A stretch of 64,000 nt of DNA from NCBI RefSeq assembly GCF_006517255.1, contig NZ_CP041185.1:1240001-1304000 (forward strand), given 5' to 3'. This document shows positions 26,251 to 34,646 of the stretch, in pieces. The stretch comes from Janthinobacterium tructae (lineage in GTDB: Bacteria > Pseudomonadota > Gammaproteobacteria > Burkholderiales > Burkholderiaceae_D). The position numbers and the translations under genes are program-made. Under the pieces are notes generated by a model. The model saw only the letters and a list, made by a program, of their open reading frames with translations, was not told where the DNA came from and searched no databases. Within the stretch, counting starts at the first letter, position 1. Each line of letters begins with the position of its first letter.

Positions 26251-26940
26251 ATGCACCAAACACAAGAAACATCGCGTGCCGCCCTGCTGGCCGCAGCCTT
26301 TGCCGCCGCGGTGGCGCTGGCGCAGCCCGCCATCGCCGCAGAAACCGCCGTGGAACTCGCACCGCTGGACGTCGCCAATCTGTACATCAAAACCATCATC
26401 AACCAGGATGAAGTCAGCGTCGCCAAACTCAACGCCTACCTGCGCCCAACGCGCCTGGCGGGCCATCAAAGCGCCGAATACGCGTCGTACAGCGGCTTGA
26501 AGGAAGCGGACGCCAAGTTTCCAACGGAAACCGGCAAGCTGATCGCCGACCTGTTCCCGGCAGCCATGCGCGCGGCCGTGACGCCGGCCGCCGAATTGCT
26601 GGCCGCCAACGTCATCGCTGCGAAGAATGGCGCCGTCTGCCTAGCCACCAAGGCGGACCCGGTGACCGTGGAAAACGGCATGCAGACGGCTGCCGTCAGC
26701 TTCGAATGCCAGCTCGTCAAGGTGCCCGTGGCATGGGCGGCGGCGGCCCAGCAACTGGCGAAGAGCGGCTGCAAGGTCGAGCAATGCAAGGCCGGCCTGC
26801 AAAAGATCGCCGCCACCTATACCAGCTCGCCGAAGCAAACCTGGCGCGCCGTGTTTGCCGTCAGCCGCGAAAAGAATGCGGAAGCCTGGCGCAACGATTT
26901 CGCGCGCGAAACCTTCGATGAAATCTGGGAATACCTGTAA
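26251..26940 (+). CDS. Exported hypothetical protein
   Basis: This 229-residue protein has a clear signal peptide (about 1-30, AIAA-ET), and four Cys in the mature part (two in SFECQ and GAVCLA, two in SGCKVEQCKAG) that could form periplasmic disulfides. GGAGA precedes the ATG at 26251, and a TATAAT box lies at 26182-26187. No family is recognised. It follows the large unknown gene but seems to have its own promoter. Confidence 0.65.
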   Translation: MHQTQETSRAALLAAAFAAAVALAQPAIAAETAVELAPLDVANLYIKTIINQDEVSVAKLNAYLRPTRLAGHQSAEYASYSGLKEADAKFPTETGKLIADLFPAAMRAAVTPAAELLAANVIAAKNGAVCLATKADPVTVENGMQTAAVSFECQLVKVPVAWAAAAQQLAKSGCKVEQCKAGLQKIAATYTSSPKQTWRAVFAVSREKNAEAWRNDFARETFDEIWEYL

Positions 26941-26965
26941 TCCTGGCGTCGTTTAGAATGGCCGG

Positions 26966-27286
26966 ATGGATACCCTGATACCGCAGCCTGCAGGCCTGGC
27001 CTTGCTGCGCCTGCTCGACCCCGACCATGTGGAGGGCGCGGTGGTCGAGCAAGTGCTGGCGCAAGACTTGCCTGCCCTGCACGGCAGGCAACTGCTGGCG
27101 CTGCTGCGCCGGCTGCGCGCCGCCCAGTCCAACCGGCAGCACTATGCGGGCGCCAGCGCCGAGCAGGCCGAACAGCTGTTTGGCGCCGCCATCGCCGCCG
27201 TCAAGGCGGAGCTGGCCACGCGCCCGCACCTGCCCAACAAGCAGGAAGCCAAGGCCCTGCGCCAGGCGGCGGCAAAGAAGCGCTGA
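26966..27286 (+). CDS. Hypothetical protein, helical
   Basis: This 106-residue, Ala/Leu/Gln-rich protein is predicted helical with a basic C-terminus (NKQEAKALRQAAAKKR). No family is recognised. It lies 25 bases after the exported protein and could be co-transcribed. The amino-acid bias is partly that of any GC-rich frame, but codon positions look coding. Confidence 0.5.
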   Translation: MDTLIPQPAGLALLRLLDPDHVEGAVVEQVLAQDLPALHGRQLLALLRRLRAAQSNRQHYAGASAEQAEQLFGAAIAAVKAELATRPHLPNKQEAKALRQAAAKKR

Positions 27287-27370
27287 ACGGGTCTGCGGTG
27301 CGCGGGCGGGCACGGCCCTCCTTCTATAATCGGCGACGATACATTGTTTCCCGCATTGAAAGGATTCCCC

Positions 27371-28018
27371 ATGCCCACACGCTTTTCCCGCCACGCAGCC
27401 GGCTGCGCCGCACTTGCCCTCTCCGCTCTGGCCACCATGCAGGCGGCCCATGCCCAATCCCAGCCGACGGGCCCCATCGACGCGCGCGCCGTGTGGCAGG
27501 AACGCTCGCTGTCGGCCTGCCGCAGCGAACAATCCCAAACTGCACCCGACGTCTGCCTGCTGCGCACCATGCAGCGCTCCGGCGCGCGCCCGCAAGCCGT
27601 CGCCGCCGCCAGGATGCTGGTCAGGGCGAACAAGGCGGGTTTCATCTCCGCCTGGCGCCCGCTGAGCAAGGCGGCCCTGGCCACCGTCACCTATCCGTTT
27701 CGCGCCAACACGAATGAAGGCAGCTTGCTGATCGGCAGCGATGGCGCCGCCATCGACGTCGACGAGGACGCCGTGCGCGAGGAAGACCGCGCCACTGCGG
27801 CCTGGCGCGCGTTTTCCGCCGCCCATCCGGACGCCGCGCCGTTCGCCCCCGCCGACTTTATTGGCGGCACGGCCACCGATGATGGCGGCCAGCGCCTGCT
27901 GTTTTCCACGCCCCTGAAGAGCTGCCATGCCTGCGCCGACGATGGCGCACTGCTGGTCGCCTATACGGTGGACAAGGCGGGGATCGTGCGCGAACGGCAA
28001 CTCTTGACGATCAAGTAA
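27371..28018 (+). CDS. Exported hypothetical protein with CxxC motif
   Basis: This 215-residue protein has a signal peptide (about 1-29, AHA-QS) and a C-terminal CHAC motif (KSCHACADDG). Two Cys near the mature N-terminus (LSACRSE, DVCLLR) are probably disulfide-bonded. The CxxC lacks a following His, so heme attachment is unlikely. AAAGGA precedes the ATG. No family is assigned. The gene is followed closely by the esterase gene on the same strand. Confidence 0.6.
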   Translation: MPTRFSRHAAGCAALALSALATMQAAHAQSQPTGPIDARAVWQERSLSACRSEQSQTAPDVCLLRTMQRSGARPQAVAAARMLVRANKAGFISAWRPLSKAALATVTYPFRANTNEGSLLIGSDGAAIDVDEDAVREEDRATAAWRAFSAAHPDAAPFAPADFIGGTATDDGGQRLLFSTPLKSCHACADDGALLVAYTVDKAGIVRERQLLTIK

Positions 28019-28112
28019 GACTGCATCAAGGATAAGATAGAATTGCCCGATGGCATGTCCATACGCGTACATGCCATCGATCCGACTTACTTATCCTTTA
28101 TCATGGGAAATC

Positions 28113-28964
28113 ATGCGCCGCTCTTGCCTTGCACTGCACCTCACCGCCGCCCTGCTGCTGTCCAGCCCCTTCCACCTCGCCCATGCCACGCCCGCCGCCA
28201 GCGCGGCCACCCCGCTGGTCATCGGCGAAAGTTTCAGCATCGATTCGCAGGCGCTGCAGGAACAGCGCCATATCAATGTCTACCAGGCGCGCGCCTGGGA
28301 TACGCCGCCCGATGCGCCGCTGCCTGTGCTGTACATGCCGGACGGCGGCGTGGCGGAAGACTTTTTGCACGTGGCGGGCTTGCTGCAAGTGTCGGTGGCG
28401 AATGGCACGATGCGCCCCTTCATGCTGGTTGGCATGCAAAACACGCAGCGCCGGCGCGACCTGACGGGGCCGACCGATAATGCGCAAGACCGCAAGATCG
28501 CCCCCGTGGTGGGCGGCTCGCCAGCCTACCGGGCCTTCATCCGCGATGAACTGATGCCGGAAGTCAAACGGCGCTACCGCACGACAGGCGAAACGGCCAT
28601 CGTCGGCGAATCGCTGGCGGGCCTGTTCGTGGTGGAAACATACTTGCTGGAACCGCAGCTGTTCGACCACTATTTGGCGTTCGACCCCAGCCTGTGGTGG
28701 AACCATGGCGCCCTGCCGCGCCAGACGGCGGCCCTGCTGGCCAAGGGCAAGCCGGGCAAGCGCAGCCTGTACCTGGCGTCCAGCAGCGAAGCGGGCATCG
28801 CCGTCGAAGTGCAGCGCCTGTCCCAGGTGCTGGAAAAACAGGCGCCGCCGGGCTTGCAATGGCATCTGGAAAAGATGCCGGAAGAAACCCATGGCACGAT
28901 CTACCATCCGGCCGCCTTGAAAGCGTTCCGCGCCGTGTTCAAGCCTGTTACCGCGCCGCAATAA
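28113..28964 (+). CDS. Exported alpha/beta-hydrolase, esterase D/IroE-like
   Basis: This 283-residue protein has a signal peptide (about 1-24, AHA-TP) and the putative-esterase fold. The nucleophile elbow is GESLAG, and the catalytic His lies near the C-terminus in ETHGTIYHPA. Related families include IroE/Fes-type siderophore esterases and mycolyl-transferase-like esterases; this one is periplasmic or secreted. The substrate is unknown. The ATG at 28113 gives the best signal peptide. The gene is convergent with the LysR gene, with a 9 bp gap. Confidence 0.78.
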   Translation: MRRSCLALHLTAALLLSSPFHLAHATPAASAATPLVIGESFSIDSQALQEQRHINVYQARAWDTPPDAPLPVLYMPDGGVAEDFLHVAGLLQVSVANGTMRPFMLVGMQNTQRRRDLTGPTDNAQDRKIAPVVGGSPAYRAFIRDELMPEVKRRYRTTGETAIVGESLAGLFVVETYLLEPQLFDHYLAFDPSLWWNHGALPRQTAALLAKGKPGKRSLYLASSSEAGIAVEVQRLSQVLEKQAPPGLQWHLEKMPEETHGTIYHPAALKAFRAVFKPVTAPQ

Positions 28965-28973
28965 GCGGCACGG

Positions 28974-29867
28974 CTACGGCCTCGGCAGCGCCTGGCCCAT
29001 CTGCTCGCGCAGCCAGTGCAGCAAGGTGGTGCGGCGCGCATCGCCGTCGAACGGCAGCGGCGACAGCAAAAAATAGCCGCTGCCGTCGCGCCGGAAACCC
29101 AGGGGCGCGACCAGGCGCCCGCTGTCGATATCTTCGCGCGCCATGAAGACGGAACCGATCGCCACGCCCAGGCCGGCGCAAGCGGCTTGCAGACTCAGAT
29201 AGAAATGCTCGTAGGTCTGGCTGTTGCCATGGCCGAGGCTACTACTGCCGTCGTCCGTGCCGGCGCCGCGCCAGTGCGCCCAGGCGGCCGGGCGCGACGC
29301 CGTGTGCAGCAGGCGTTGCGCGGACAAATCCAGCTGGCCTTGCCCCAGCAGAGCCGGCGCGCACACGGGCGCGATCCATTCGTCGCACACCTTTTCCGCA
29401 TGCAGTACCGCATCCCACGCAAAATCGTTGCGCCGCAGCGCCACGTCCACCGCGTCGCGCTGGAACGCCACCGGCCCGCCCGAGGCGAACAGGTGCAGCG
29501 GCACTTCCGGATGGCGCTGGTAAAAGTCGCCGAGGCGCGGGATCAGCCATTTCATCGCAATCGTCGGCTCGCATGACACCACCAGCGGCGCCGGGCGCAC
29601 CGGCTGGCGCACCGCATCGAGGGCGGCGTCGAGCCGTTCGAATACCTGCCCGACGGCATCGCGCAACTGCGCGCCCGGTGCAGTCAGGAAGACGCCGCGG
29701 TTGCGGCGTTCGAACAGGGCCGTGCCCAGCGACGTTTCCAGCAGGCGGATTTGCCGGCTGACTGCCCCGTGCGTCACGTGCAGCTCGTCTGCCGCCTGGA
29801 CAAAACTGCCCAGCCTGGCAGCCGCCTCGAAGAAACGCAAGCTACCGAGTGCCGCCCGCCTAGTCAT
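28974..29867 (-). CDS. LysR family transcriptional regulator (GcvA-like)
   Basis: This 297-residue regulator has an N-terminal winged helix (residues 1-60, RFFEAAARLGSFVQAADELH then THGAVSRQIRLLE) and a C-terminal substrate-binding domain of GcvA type. It is divergent from the LysE exporter, with a 169 bp gap. The usual arrangement is that such a LysR protein activates the exporter when its substrate, an amino acid, accumulates. The inducer cannot be told from sequence. Confidence 0.85.
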   Translation of the reverse strand: MTRRAALGSLRFFEAAARLGSFVQAADELHVTHGAVSRQIRLLETSLGTALFERRNRGVFLTAPGAQLRDAVGQVFERLDAALDAVRQPVRPAPLVVSCEPTIAMKWLIPRLGDFYQRHPEVPLHLFASGGPVAFQRDAVDVALRRNDFAWDAVLHAEKVCDEWIAPVCAPALLGQGQLDLSAQRLLHTASRPAAWAHWRGAGTDDGSSSLGHGNSQTYEHFYLSLQAACAGLGVAIGSVFMAREDIDSGRLVAPLGFRRDGSGYFLLSPLPFDGDARRTTLLHWLREQMGQALPRP

Positions 29868-30036
29868 GATCTGTCATTTTTTCTCACACATATCGGCAAG
29901 ATATCATCGTTTTTCATCGGCCACTATTATACGGACAATGTGCCTTCTGGCCAACGGCATGGGCGCAGTGTCTTGCCCATACAGGCGACGAATACTCACC
30001 GATTGCCATGCGGCCGCCACTCTCCAAGGAAGATAC

Positions 30037-30657
30037 ATGATTGCATTGCTTGCCGTTGCATTGATTACCCTGCTGGCCTCCATCGTCCCCGGCCCCGATT
30101 TCGCGATGGTCACGCGCAACAGCTATCTGCATGGACGCCGCGCGGGCTTGCTGGCCGCGCTCGGCATCGCGCTGGGCGTGCAAGTGCACGTGTTCTATAC
30201 GATGTTTGGCGTGGGACTGATCATTGCCAGTGCACCGGCCCTGTTTACGGTGATCAAGACCGTGGGCGCCGTGTACCTGATCGTCATCGGCTGGAAAACC
30301 TGGAGCAACCGCGCGGGCCTAGTCATCGACCTGCATGGCGGCGCCAGCGTGCCCCGGCACACGATCCTGCTGAACGGCTTCCTGACGAATGCCCTGAACC
30401 CGAAAACCACCTTGTTCGTCATCAGCACCTACACCCAGGTGGTGCAGCCGGGCACGCCATTGAGCGTCCAGTTCGGCTACGGGCTGTGCATGTCCGCCAT
30501 CCACCTGACCTGGTTTGCCCTGGTGGCCATCTTTTTCTCGCAAGCAAGCTTTCGTTTGCGCATGGTCAAGCACCAGCGGACCCTCGACCGGCTGATCGGT
30601 ACGCTGCTGATGGCGCTGGGCGTGCTGCTGGCCTGCGCCAACATGGACAAACTGTAA
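30037..30657 (+). CDS. LysE/RhtB family amino-acid exporter
   Basis: This 206-residue inner-membrane protein has about five or six hydrophobic segments. The LysE/RhtB N-terminal signature is ASIVPGPDFAMVTRNSYLHG and the motif NALNPKTTLFV is present. It would export a neutral or basic amino acid or a homoserine-like compound. AAGGA lies seven bases before the ATG at 30037; longer frames from 29701 or 29751 run into the divergent LysR promoter and are not family-like. Confidence 0.88.
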   Translation: MIALLAVALITLLASIVPGPDFAMVTRNSYLHGRRAGLLAALGIALGVQVHVFYTMFGVGLIIASAPALFTVIKTVGAVYLIVIGWKTWSNRAGLVIDLHGGASVPRHTILLNGFLTNALNPKTTLFVISTYTQVVQPGTPLSVQFGYGLCMSAIHLTWFALVAIFFSQASFRLRMVKHQRTLDRLIGTLLMALGVLLACANMDKL

Positions 30658-30733
30658 TGGCGCGCACGGCTCAGGCACACGCCACGGCGGGTAAAATCGG
30701 CGGCCCATCGTCCCCCGCCCGAGTCCCGTCCCC

Positions 30734-31588
30734 ATGAGCTTTTTGCAATTATTGATTCTTTCCATCGTCCAGGGCTTCGCCGAACTGCTGCCCGTCTCCA
30801 GCTCCGCCCACGTCATCATGGCGGAAAAATGGATGGGCCTGGACCCCACGTCGCCCGAGCTGACCATGCTGCTGGTGATGCTGCACACCGGCACCATGTT
30901 CGCCGTCATCGTGTATTTCTGGGCATCCTGGCGCGCCACGTATTTCAGTTCGACCGCCGCCTTCCGCAGCAATGTGCTGCTGCTGGCGGCCGCCACGGCG
31001 CTGACGGGCATCGTCGGCTTCGGCTTGCTGAAAGCGATTACGCACGTCATGAGCAAGGATGCGCCCGGCTTTGAAATCGAGCACCTGTTCGGCAACGCGA
31101 AACTGATGGCCGCCGCGCTGGCCGCCGCTGGTGTGCTGATCATCGTCTCGTCGCGCCTGCAAGCGCGCCAGCATGGCACCTTGTCCATCGGCAAGGCCAT
31201 GCTGATCGGTGCCGTGCAAGGCCTGTGCCTGCCCTTCCGGGGCTTTTCCCGCTCGGGCGCCACCATTTCCGCCGGTATCGCCATGGGCGTGCCGCAACGC
31301 CGCGCGGAAGAATTCAGCTTTGCCCTGGCCGTGGTGCTGACGCCGGCCGTGCTGGCCAAGGAAGGCTGGCGCTTTTACCAGGCTGTGGCAAATGGCAGCC
31401 TGGACCATCTGGAACACGGCAACAGCCTGCTGCACCTGCTGGGCCCCAGCCTGCTGGGCATGCTGCTGTCATTTCTGGCCGGCTTGCTGGCGCTGCGCTG
31501 GCTGTCGCGCTGGCTGGAACAGGGCCGCTGGCATTTCTTTGGCGCGTATTGCCTGCTGGCCTCTGCCGTGGTGCTGTACGTAGGGTAA
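30734..31588 (+). CDS. uppP: Undecaprenyl-diphosphatase UppP
   Basis: This 284-residue polytopic membrane enzyme dephosphorylates undecaprenyl pyrophosphate to recycle the lipid carrier for peptidoglycan and polysaccharide synthesis; overproduction gives bacitracin resistance. The two active-site signatures are present: [14 protein letters not shown] (about 13-26) and [14 protein letters not shown] (about 168-181). Length is typical. The mntP gene follows 58 bases downstream on the same strand. Confidence 0.95.
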   Translation: MSFLQLLILSIVQGFAELLPVSSSAHVIMAEKWMGLDPTSPELTMLLVMLHTGTMFAVIVYFWASWRATYFSSTAAFRSNVLLLAAATALTGIVGFGLLKAITHVMSKDAPGFEIEHLFGNAKLMAAALAAAGVLIIVSSRLQARQHGTLSIGKAMLIGAVQGLCLPFRGFSRSGATISAGIAMGVPQRRAEEFSFALAVVLTPAVLAKEGWRFYQAVANGSLDHLEHGNSLLHLLGPSLLGMLLSFLAGLLALRWLSRWLEQGRWHFFGAYCLLASAVVLYVG

Positions 31589-31646
31589 AATCGCCGGGTT
31601 TCCAGTTTATACACACGTCCCAGCCAGGTTTTACAGAAAGCCAACG

Positions 31647-32216
31647 ATGAATTTCGCCGCCACCGCCGCCCTCTCCCTTGCCATGTCCACCGATGCCTTC
31701 GCGGCCGCCGTGGGCAAGGGCGCCGCCCTGCACAAGCCGCAATGGCGCGAGGCGCTGCGCACGGGCCTGATCTTTGGCGTCATCGAAGCCATCACGCCCA
31801 TCATCGGCTGGGCCCTGGGCAGCGTGGCCGCGCCCTACGTGGAAGCGTGGGACCACTGGATCGCCTTCAGTCTGCTGGGCATCATCGGCCTGTTGATGAT
31901 ACGCAATGCCCTGTCCGACGCCGACGAGGACGAAGCGCCGGCCCAGTCGCACTCGTTCTGGGTGCTGGCCGTCACGGGCCTGGCCACCAGCATCGACGCC
32001 ATGGTGGTGGGCGCGGGCCTGGCCTTGCTAGGCGCCAACATCGTCGTCACAGCCGCCGCCATCGGCTTTTCCACCTTCGTCATGGTGACCTTGGGCGTGA
32101 TGCTGGGCCGCGTGCTGGGCACAGTGGCAGGCCGGCGCGCCGAACTAGTGGGCGGCCTGGTGCTGATCATCATCGGCTGCGTGATCTTGTACGAGCATAT
32201 CGGCCATCCGGCCTGA
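31647..32216 (+). CDS. mntP: Manganese efflux pump MntP
   Basis: This 189-residue inner-membrane protein has six hydrophobic segments in two related halves. The conserved acidic signatures are [16 protein letters not shown] (first half) and [15 protein letters not shown] (second half). These Asp residues line the Mn2+ path in the family. It would lower cytoplasmic Mn2+. No yybP-ykoY riboswitch fits into the short upstream gap, so control may come through readthrough from uppP. Confidence 0.93.
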   Translation: MNFAATAALSLAMSTDAFAAAVGKGAALHKPQWREALRTGLIFGVIEAITPIIGWALGSVAAPYVEAWDHWIAFSLLGIIGLLMIRNALSDADEDEAPAQSHSFWVLAVTGLATSIDAMVVGAGLALLGANIVVTAAAIGFSTFVMVTLGVMLGRVLGTVAGRRAELVGGLVLIIIGCVILYEHIGHPA

Positions 32217-32322
32217 CGATGGGCCGGCCAACGGGCGCGCACGCCACAGGTGCCGGCATGGCCGGCGACGCGCTTTGTGCTACATTCATTGCTCTGCATT
32301 CCTGTCTCGCAAGGTGAACACC

Positions 32323-32529
32323 ATGGAAACTCTGGAGCTGCTTTTTTCCGCGCTGGTGCGCGAAACGGCCGTGTCGATACGCGACCACCATGTCCCCTTT
32401 GCCATCAAGCACGACGAGCGCGCCTATTTCGAGTGGATGGACGGACACCCGATCAATGGTTATGTCCAGGAAGCGTATCGGGAGATCGAAGAGACAGCCC
32501 AACAGATCCGCGCCATTCGCGCTGGGTGA
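32323..32529 (+). CDS. Small hypothetical protein
   Basis: This 68-residue acidic protein has AAGGTG eight bases before the ATG. It has no signal or membrane segment and no recognised family. Its stop codon directly abuts the fold-back repeat that follows. Confidence 0.55.
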   Translation: METLELLFSALVRETAVSIRDHHVPFAIKHDERAYFEWMDGHPINGYVQEAYREIEETAQQIRAIRAG

Positions 32530-32530
32530 T

Positions 32531-32652
32531 GACGGCTGCCGCAAGCTACTGCGCGGGGGGGGCGTTGCGGCCGGCGATGCTCACCGTACTCATGTACGGT
32601 TGCGCTTCTCGGCCATACATCCCCTCCGCTCGCTACGCTTGCAGCAGCCGTC
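32531..32652. repeat. Fold-back (MITE- or REP-like) palindromic element
   Basis: GACGGCTGCCGCAAGC at 32531-32546 and its reverse complement at 32637-32652 match at 15 of 16 positions, so a 122 bp segment can fold back. Inside it a perfect hairpin ACCGTAC-tcat-GTACGGT occupies 32583-32600, and a run of eight G lies near 32555. There is no open frame in it. Confidence 0.6.
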
Positions 32653-32767
32653 GTGACGTGCGTTGGATCGCCGTCAAATATTGAGTATTGAGCGAGATCA
32701 ATCACTCAACTGTTCGATACGCGTAAGAAGGTCTGGGCCACGACAATCAGGTCTGGAGGCGGGAGAC

Positions 32768-33073
32768 ATGGATCAGCAACAAAAACACCGGATCAGGGGT
32801 TACGAATTTCATGTGACGGGGGCGCTGGAGAAGGATGGCCGCTATCGGGGCATGATTTTAATCAGCAAGCGCGGCGATACGCAGCAGGTGTATGCCAAGC
32901 CCGTACTGATAGAAACGCCCAGCAGCTTCAAGTCCGCGCATGCGGCCTTGATCGAGGCATCGGCGTACGCCCAGGAACTGATCTATAACGGCGCCATCAA
33001 GGCGCTGCTGCCGGACGATGCGCCGGCGCAGAACAGGCAGGCGCCGCAGCCGCCGGATTTCGTCGGCAACTGA
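32768..33073 (+). CDS. Small hypothetical protein
   Basis: This 101-residue soluble protein is preceded by GGAG. It has a beta-rich first half (YEFHVTGALEKDGRYRGMIL) and an Ala-rich helix, and ends in a Pro-rich tail. No family is recognised. The fold-back repeat separates it from the preceding small gene. Confidence 0.55.
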   Translation: MDQQQKHRIRGYEFHVTGALEKDGRYRGMILISKRGDTQQVYAKPVLIETPSSFKSAHAALIEASAYAQELIYNGAIKALLPDDAPAQNRQAPQPPDFVGN

Positions 33074-33146
33074 CGCTGGCCTGCCCATCCGATCACCGAG
33101 GGCGGCGCGTATAATGACGCGCTTTCCCGGATGAAAACTCAACACC

Positions 33147-33392
33147 ATGGAACTTGTGAATCTACCGCTGGTCTTCCTGATCGGCTGCGCGCTGATTGCC
33201 CTGCTGGCCAAGAAGAATGGCTACTCGTGGTACCTGTTTTTCTTTGCCATCGCCGTGCCGGCGCCCCTGCTACTGCTGGCCTTGCCGCATGTGCTGGGCG
33301 CGCACGCCGCTTCGCTGACCTCCGTACGTCTGGGCACGGCCCTGCTGTTCCCGTTCGCAGGCCTGCTGCTGGCCTTGCGGCGCCAAAGCTGA
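33147..33392 (+). CDS. Small inner-membrane hypothetical protein
   Basis: This 81-residue protein has three hydrophobic segments (about 5-21, 27-48 and 60-76) and a short KKNGYSW loop. It is probably an integral inner-membrane protein of unknown role. Confidence 0.55.
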   Translation: MELVNLPLVFLIGCALIALLAKKNGYSWYLFFFAIAVPAPLLLLALPHVLGAHAASLTSVRLGTALLFPFAGLLLALRRQS

Positions 33393-33405
33393 CGCAGCGC
33401 GCAGC

Positions 33406-33627
33406 TTAACGTGCCTGCATGCCATCGGCCAGGCGCCAGCCGACGGACAGCGCCAGTTGCTGCGCCTCTTTTTCATTGCTGCAATCGTCGTAGTCGCAGG
33501 TATCCGCATACGCGCCGCGCGCCTGGTTCTGGCTGACATACGAGCCGACCCACCGGCCATCGCGGCGCTGGCAAGCCGTGGCGCTGATGATAAAACCTTT
33601 GTGGATGGTGGGATTTTCAAACGACAT
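33406..33627 (-). CDS. Small hypothetical protein
   Basis: This 73-residue protein has an excellent ribosome site (GGAGG) before the ATG at 33627. Three Cys occur, two of them in DTCDYDDCSNE. The N-terminal half (KGFIISATACQRRDGRWVG) suggests a small beta sheet. No family is recognised. Confidence 0.55.
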   Translation of the reverse strand: MSFENPTIHKGFIISATACQRRDGRWVGSYVSQNQARGAYADTCDYDDCSNEKEAQQLALSVGWRLADGMQAR

Positions 33628-33767
33628 AATTCCTCCGATGCAAGAAGCGTCAGCCACCTGACTGGCTTCCACTGTGCGCCATATCCCGCCCGCAGTCTGT
33701 ACGCTGGCCCACACCCACGCCTGCGTGCCATGGCGCGCGCACCAAGGCGATCAGGTATGATTTCGCC

Positions 33768-34481
33768 ATGTGTGGACGATTCGATCAAAATGACACGGCG
33801 CGCGTGCTGGCGTCGTCCTTCGGCTGGACCGACGCGGTGTTCGACAGCGAGGCCGAGCCGCACCTGAACGTCTCGCCCGGCACCTACCGGCCCGTGCTGC
33901 ATATCGAGAATGGCGTGCGCCGGGTCGACGACTTGTTCTGGGGTTACCGTCCTGCCTGGGCCGCACAGGCCGTACCCGCGCCCGGCAAGAAGAAAATCCC
34001 CATCGCCATCAATGCCCGCCTGGAAAAACTCGCGGGCGCCTACTGGAAGCCGCTGCTGCGCGCGGGACGCGGCATCGTCTGCGTGTCCGGCTGGCATGAA
34101 TGGACGGGAGAGAAAGGCACGAAGCAGCCGTGGCACATCCACCGCCGCGACCGCGCGCCCCTGTTCCTGCTGGCGCTGGCCCATTTCGGCCCCTACAAGC
34201 ACAGCCGCGAGGAAGCGGGCTTCGTGCTGGTGACGGCCGACAGCCTCGGTGGCATGGTCGACATCCACGACCGCCGTCCCGTGGCCGTCAGCCTAGAGGA
34301 CGCACACCGCTGGCTAACCCCCGAGCTTTCCCCCGAGCAAGCACTGCACCTGGCGCGCAGCTGCATGCTCGACGTGGAACTGTTCGAATGGCATGCCGTC
34401 GACAATCCGCTTGTGCCGTCCGCCAAACCCAAGGCGCCGCCGGTGACGCCGCAAGGCGCGTTCGACTGGGGAACGGATTAA
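33768..34481 (+). CDS. SOS response-associated peptidase (SRAP, YedK/HMCES-like)
   Basis: This 237-residue SRAP-domain protein would crosslink covalently to abasic sites in single-stranded DNA through Cys2, exposed after Met removal (MCGRFDQ). The other active-site residues are visible: Asn in AINARLEKL, Glu in GWHEW and His in DIHDRRPV. The stop codon's last base is also the first base of the 160 bp MITE-like element, so the end of the gene may have been set by that insertion. Confidence 0.88.
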   Translation: MCGRFDQNDTARVLASSFGWTDAVFDSEAEPHLNVSPGTYRPVLHIENGVRRVDDLFWGYRPAWAAQAVPAPGKKKIPIAINARLEKLAGAYWKPLLRAGRGIVCVSGWHEWTGEKGTKQPWHIHRRDRAPLFLLALAHFGPYKHSREEAGFVLVTADSLGGMVDIHDRRPVAVSLEDAHRWLTPELSPEQALHLARSCMLDVELFEWHAVDNPLVPSAKPKAPPVTPQGAFDWGTD

Positions 34482-34640
34482 GAGCCTATCCCAGTAGATG
34501 AATACATCCCCTGCTGGTGCCCCTCAGAAGCGGGGACGGCGTTGATCGTCGTCGCGTGGCTCGCCACGCGTCCTCCTCACGCCTTGTCCGCGCTCCTGAT
34601 GAACTGCCAACAGAAGACGCTCCCAACCGGGATAGGCTCT
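34481..34640. mobile_element. MITE-like element, 160 bp with 12 bp inverted ends
   Basis: AGAGCCTATCCC at 34481-34492 and its exact reverse complement at 34629-34640 bound a non-coding 160 bp segment. It contains a perfect hairpin CGCGTGGC-tc-GCCACGCG (34553-34570). It has no transposase and would need one in trans. Its right end was later hit by the IS4-type element. Confidence 0.6.
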
Positions 34641-34646
34641 AAGACA
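34636..34646. repeat. Left 11 bp target-site duplication of the IS element
   Basis: GCTCTAAGACA is repeated exactly at 36129-36139. The first five bases are the right end of the MITE-like element. Confidence 0.85.

Noticed and set aside
28974..29867. LysR gene as the PhcA partner of the phc-like operon
   Set aside because: It is far away, divergent from a LysE exporter and looks GcvA-like.
31589..31646. Manganese (yybP-ykoY) riboswitch before mntP
   Set aside because: The gap is only 58 bp and contains none of the conserved loops.
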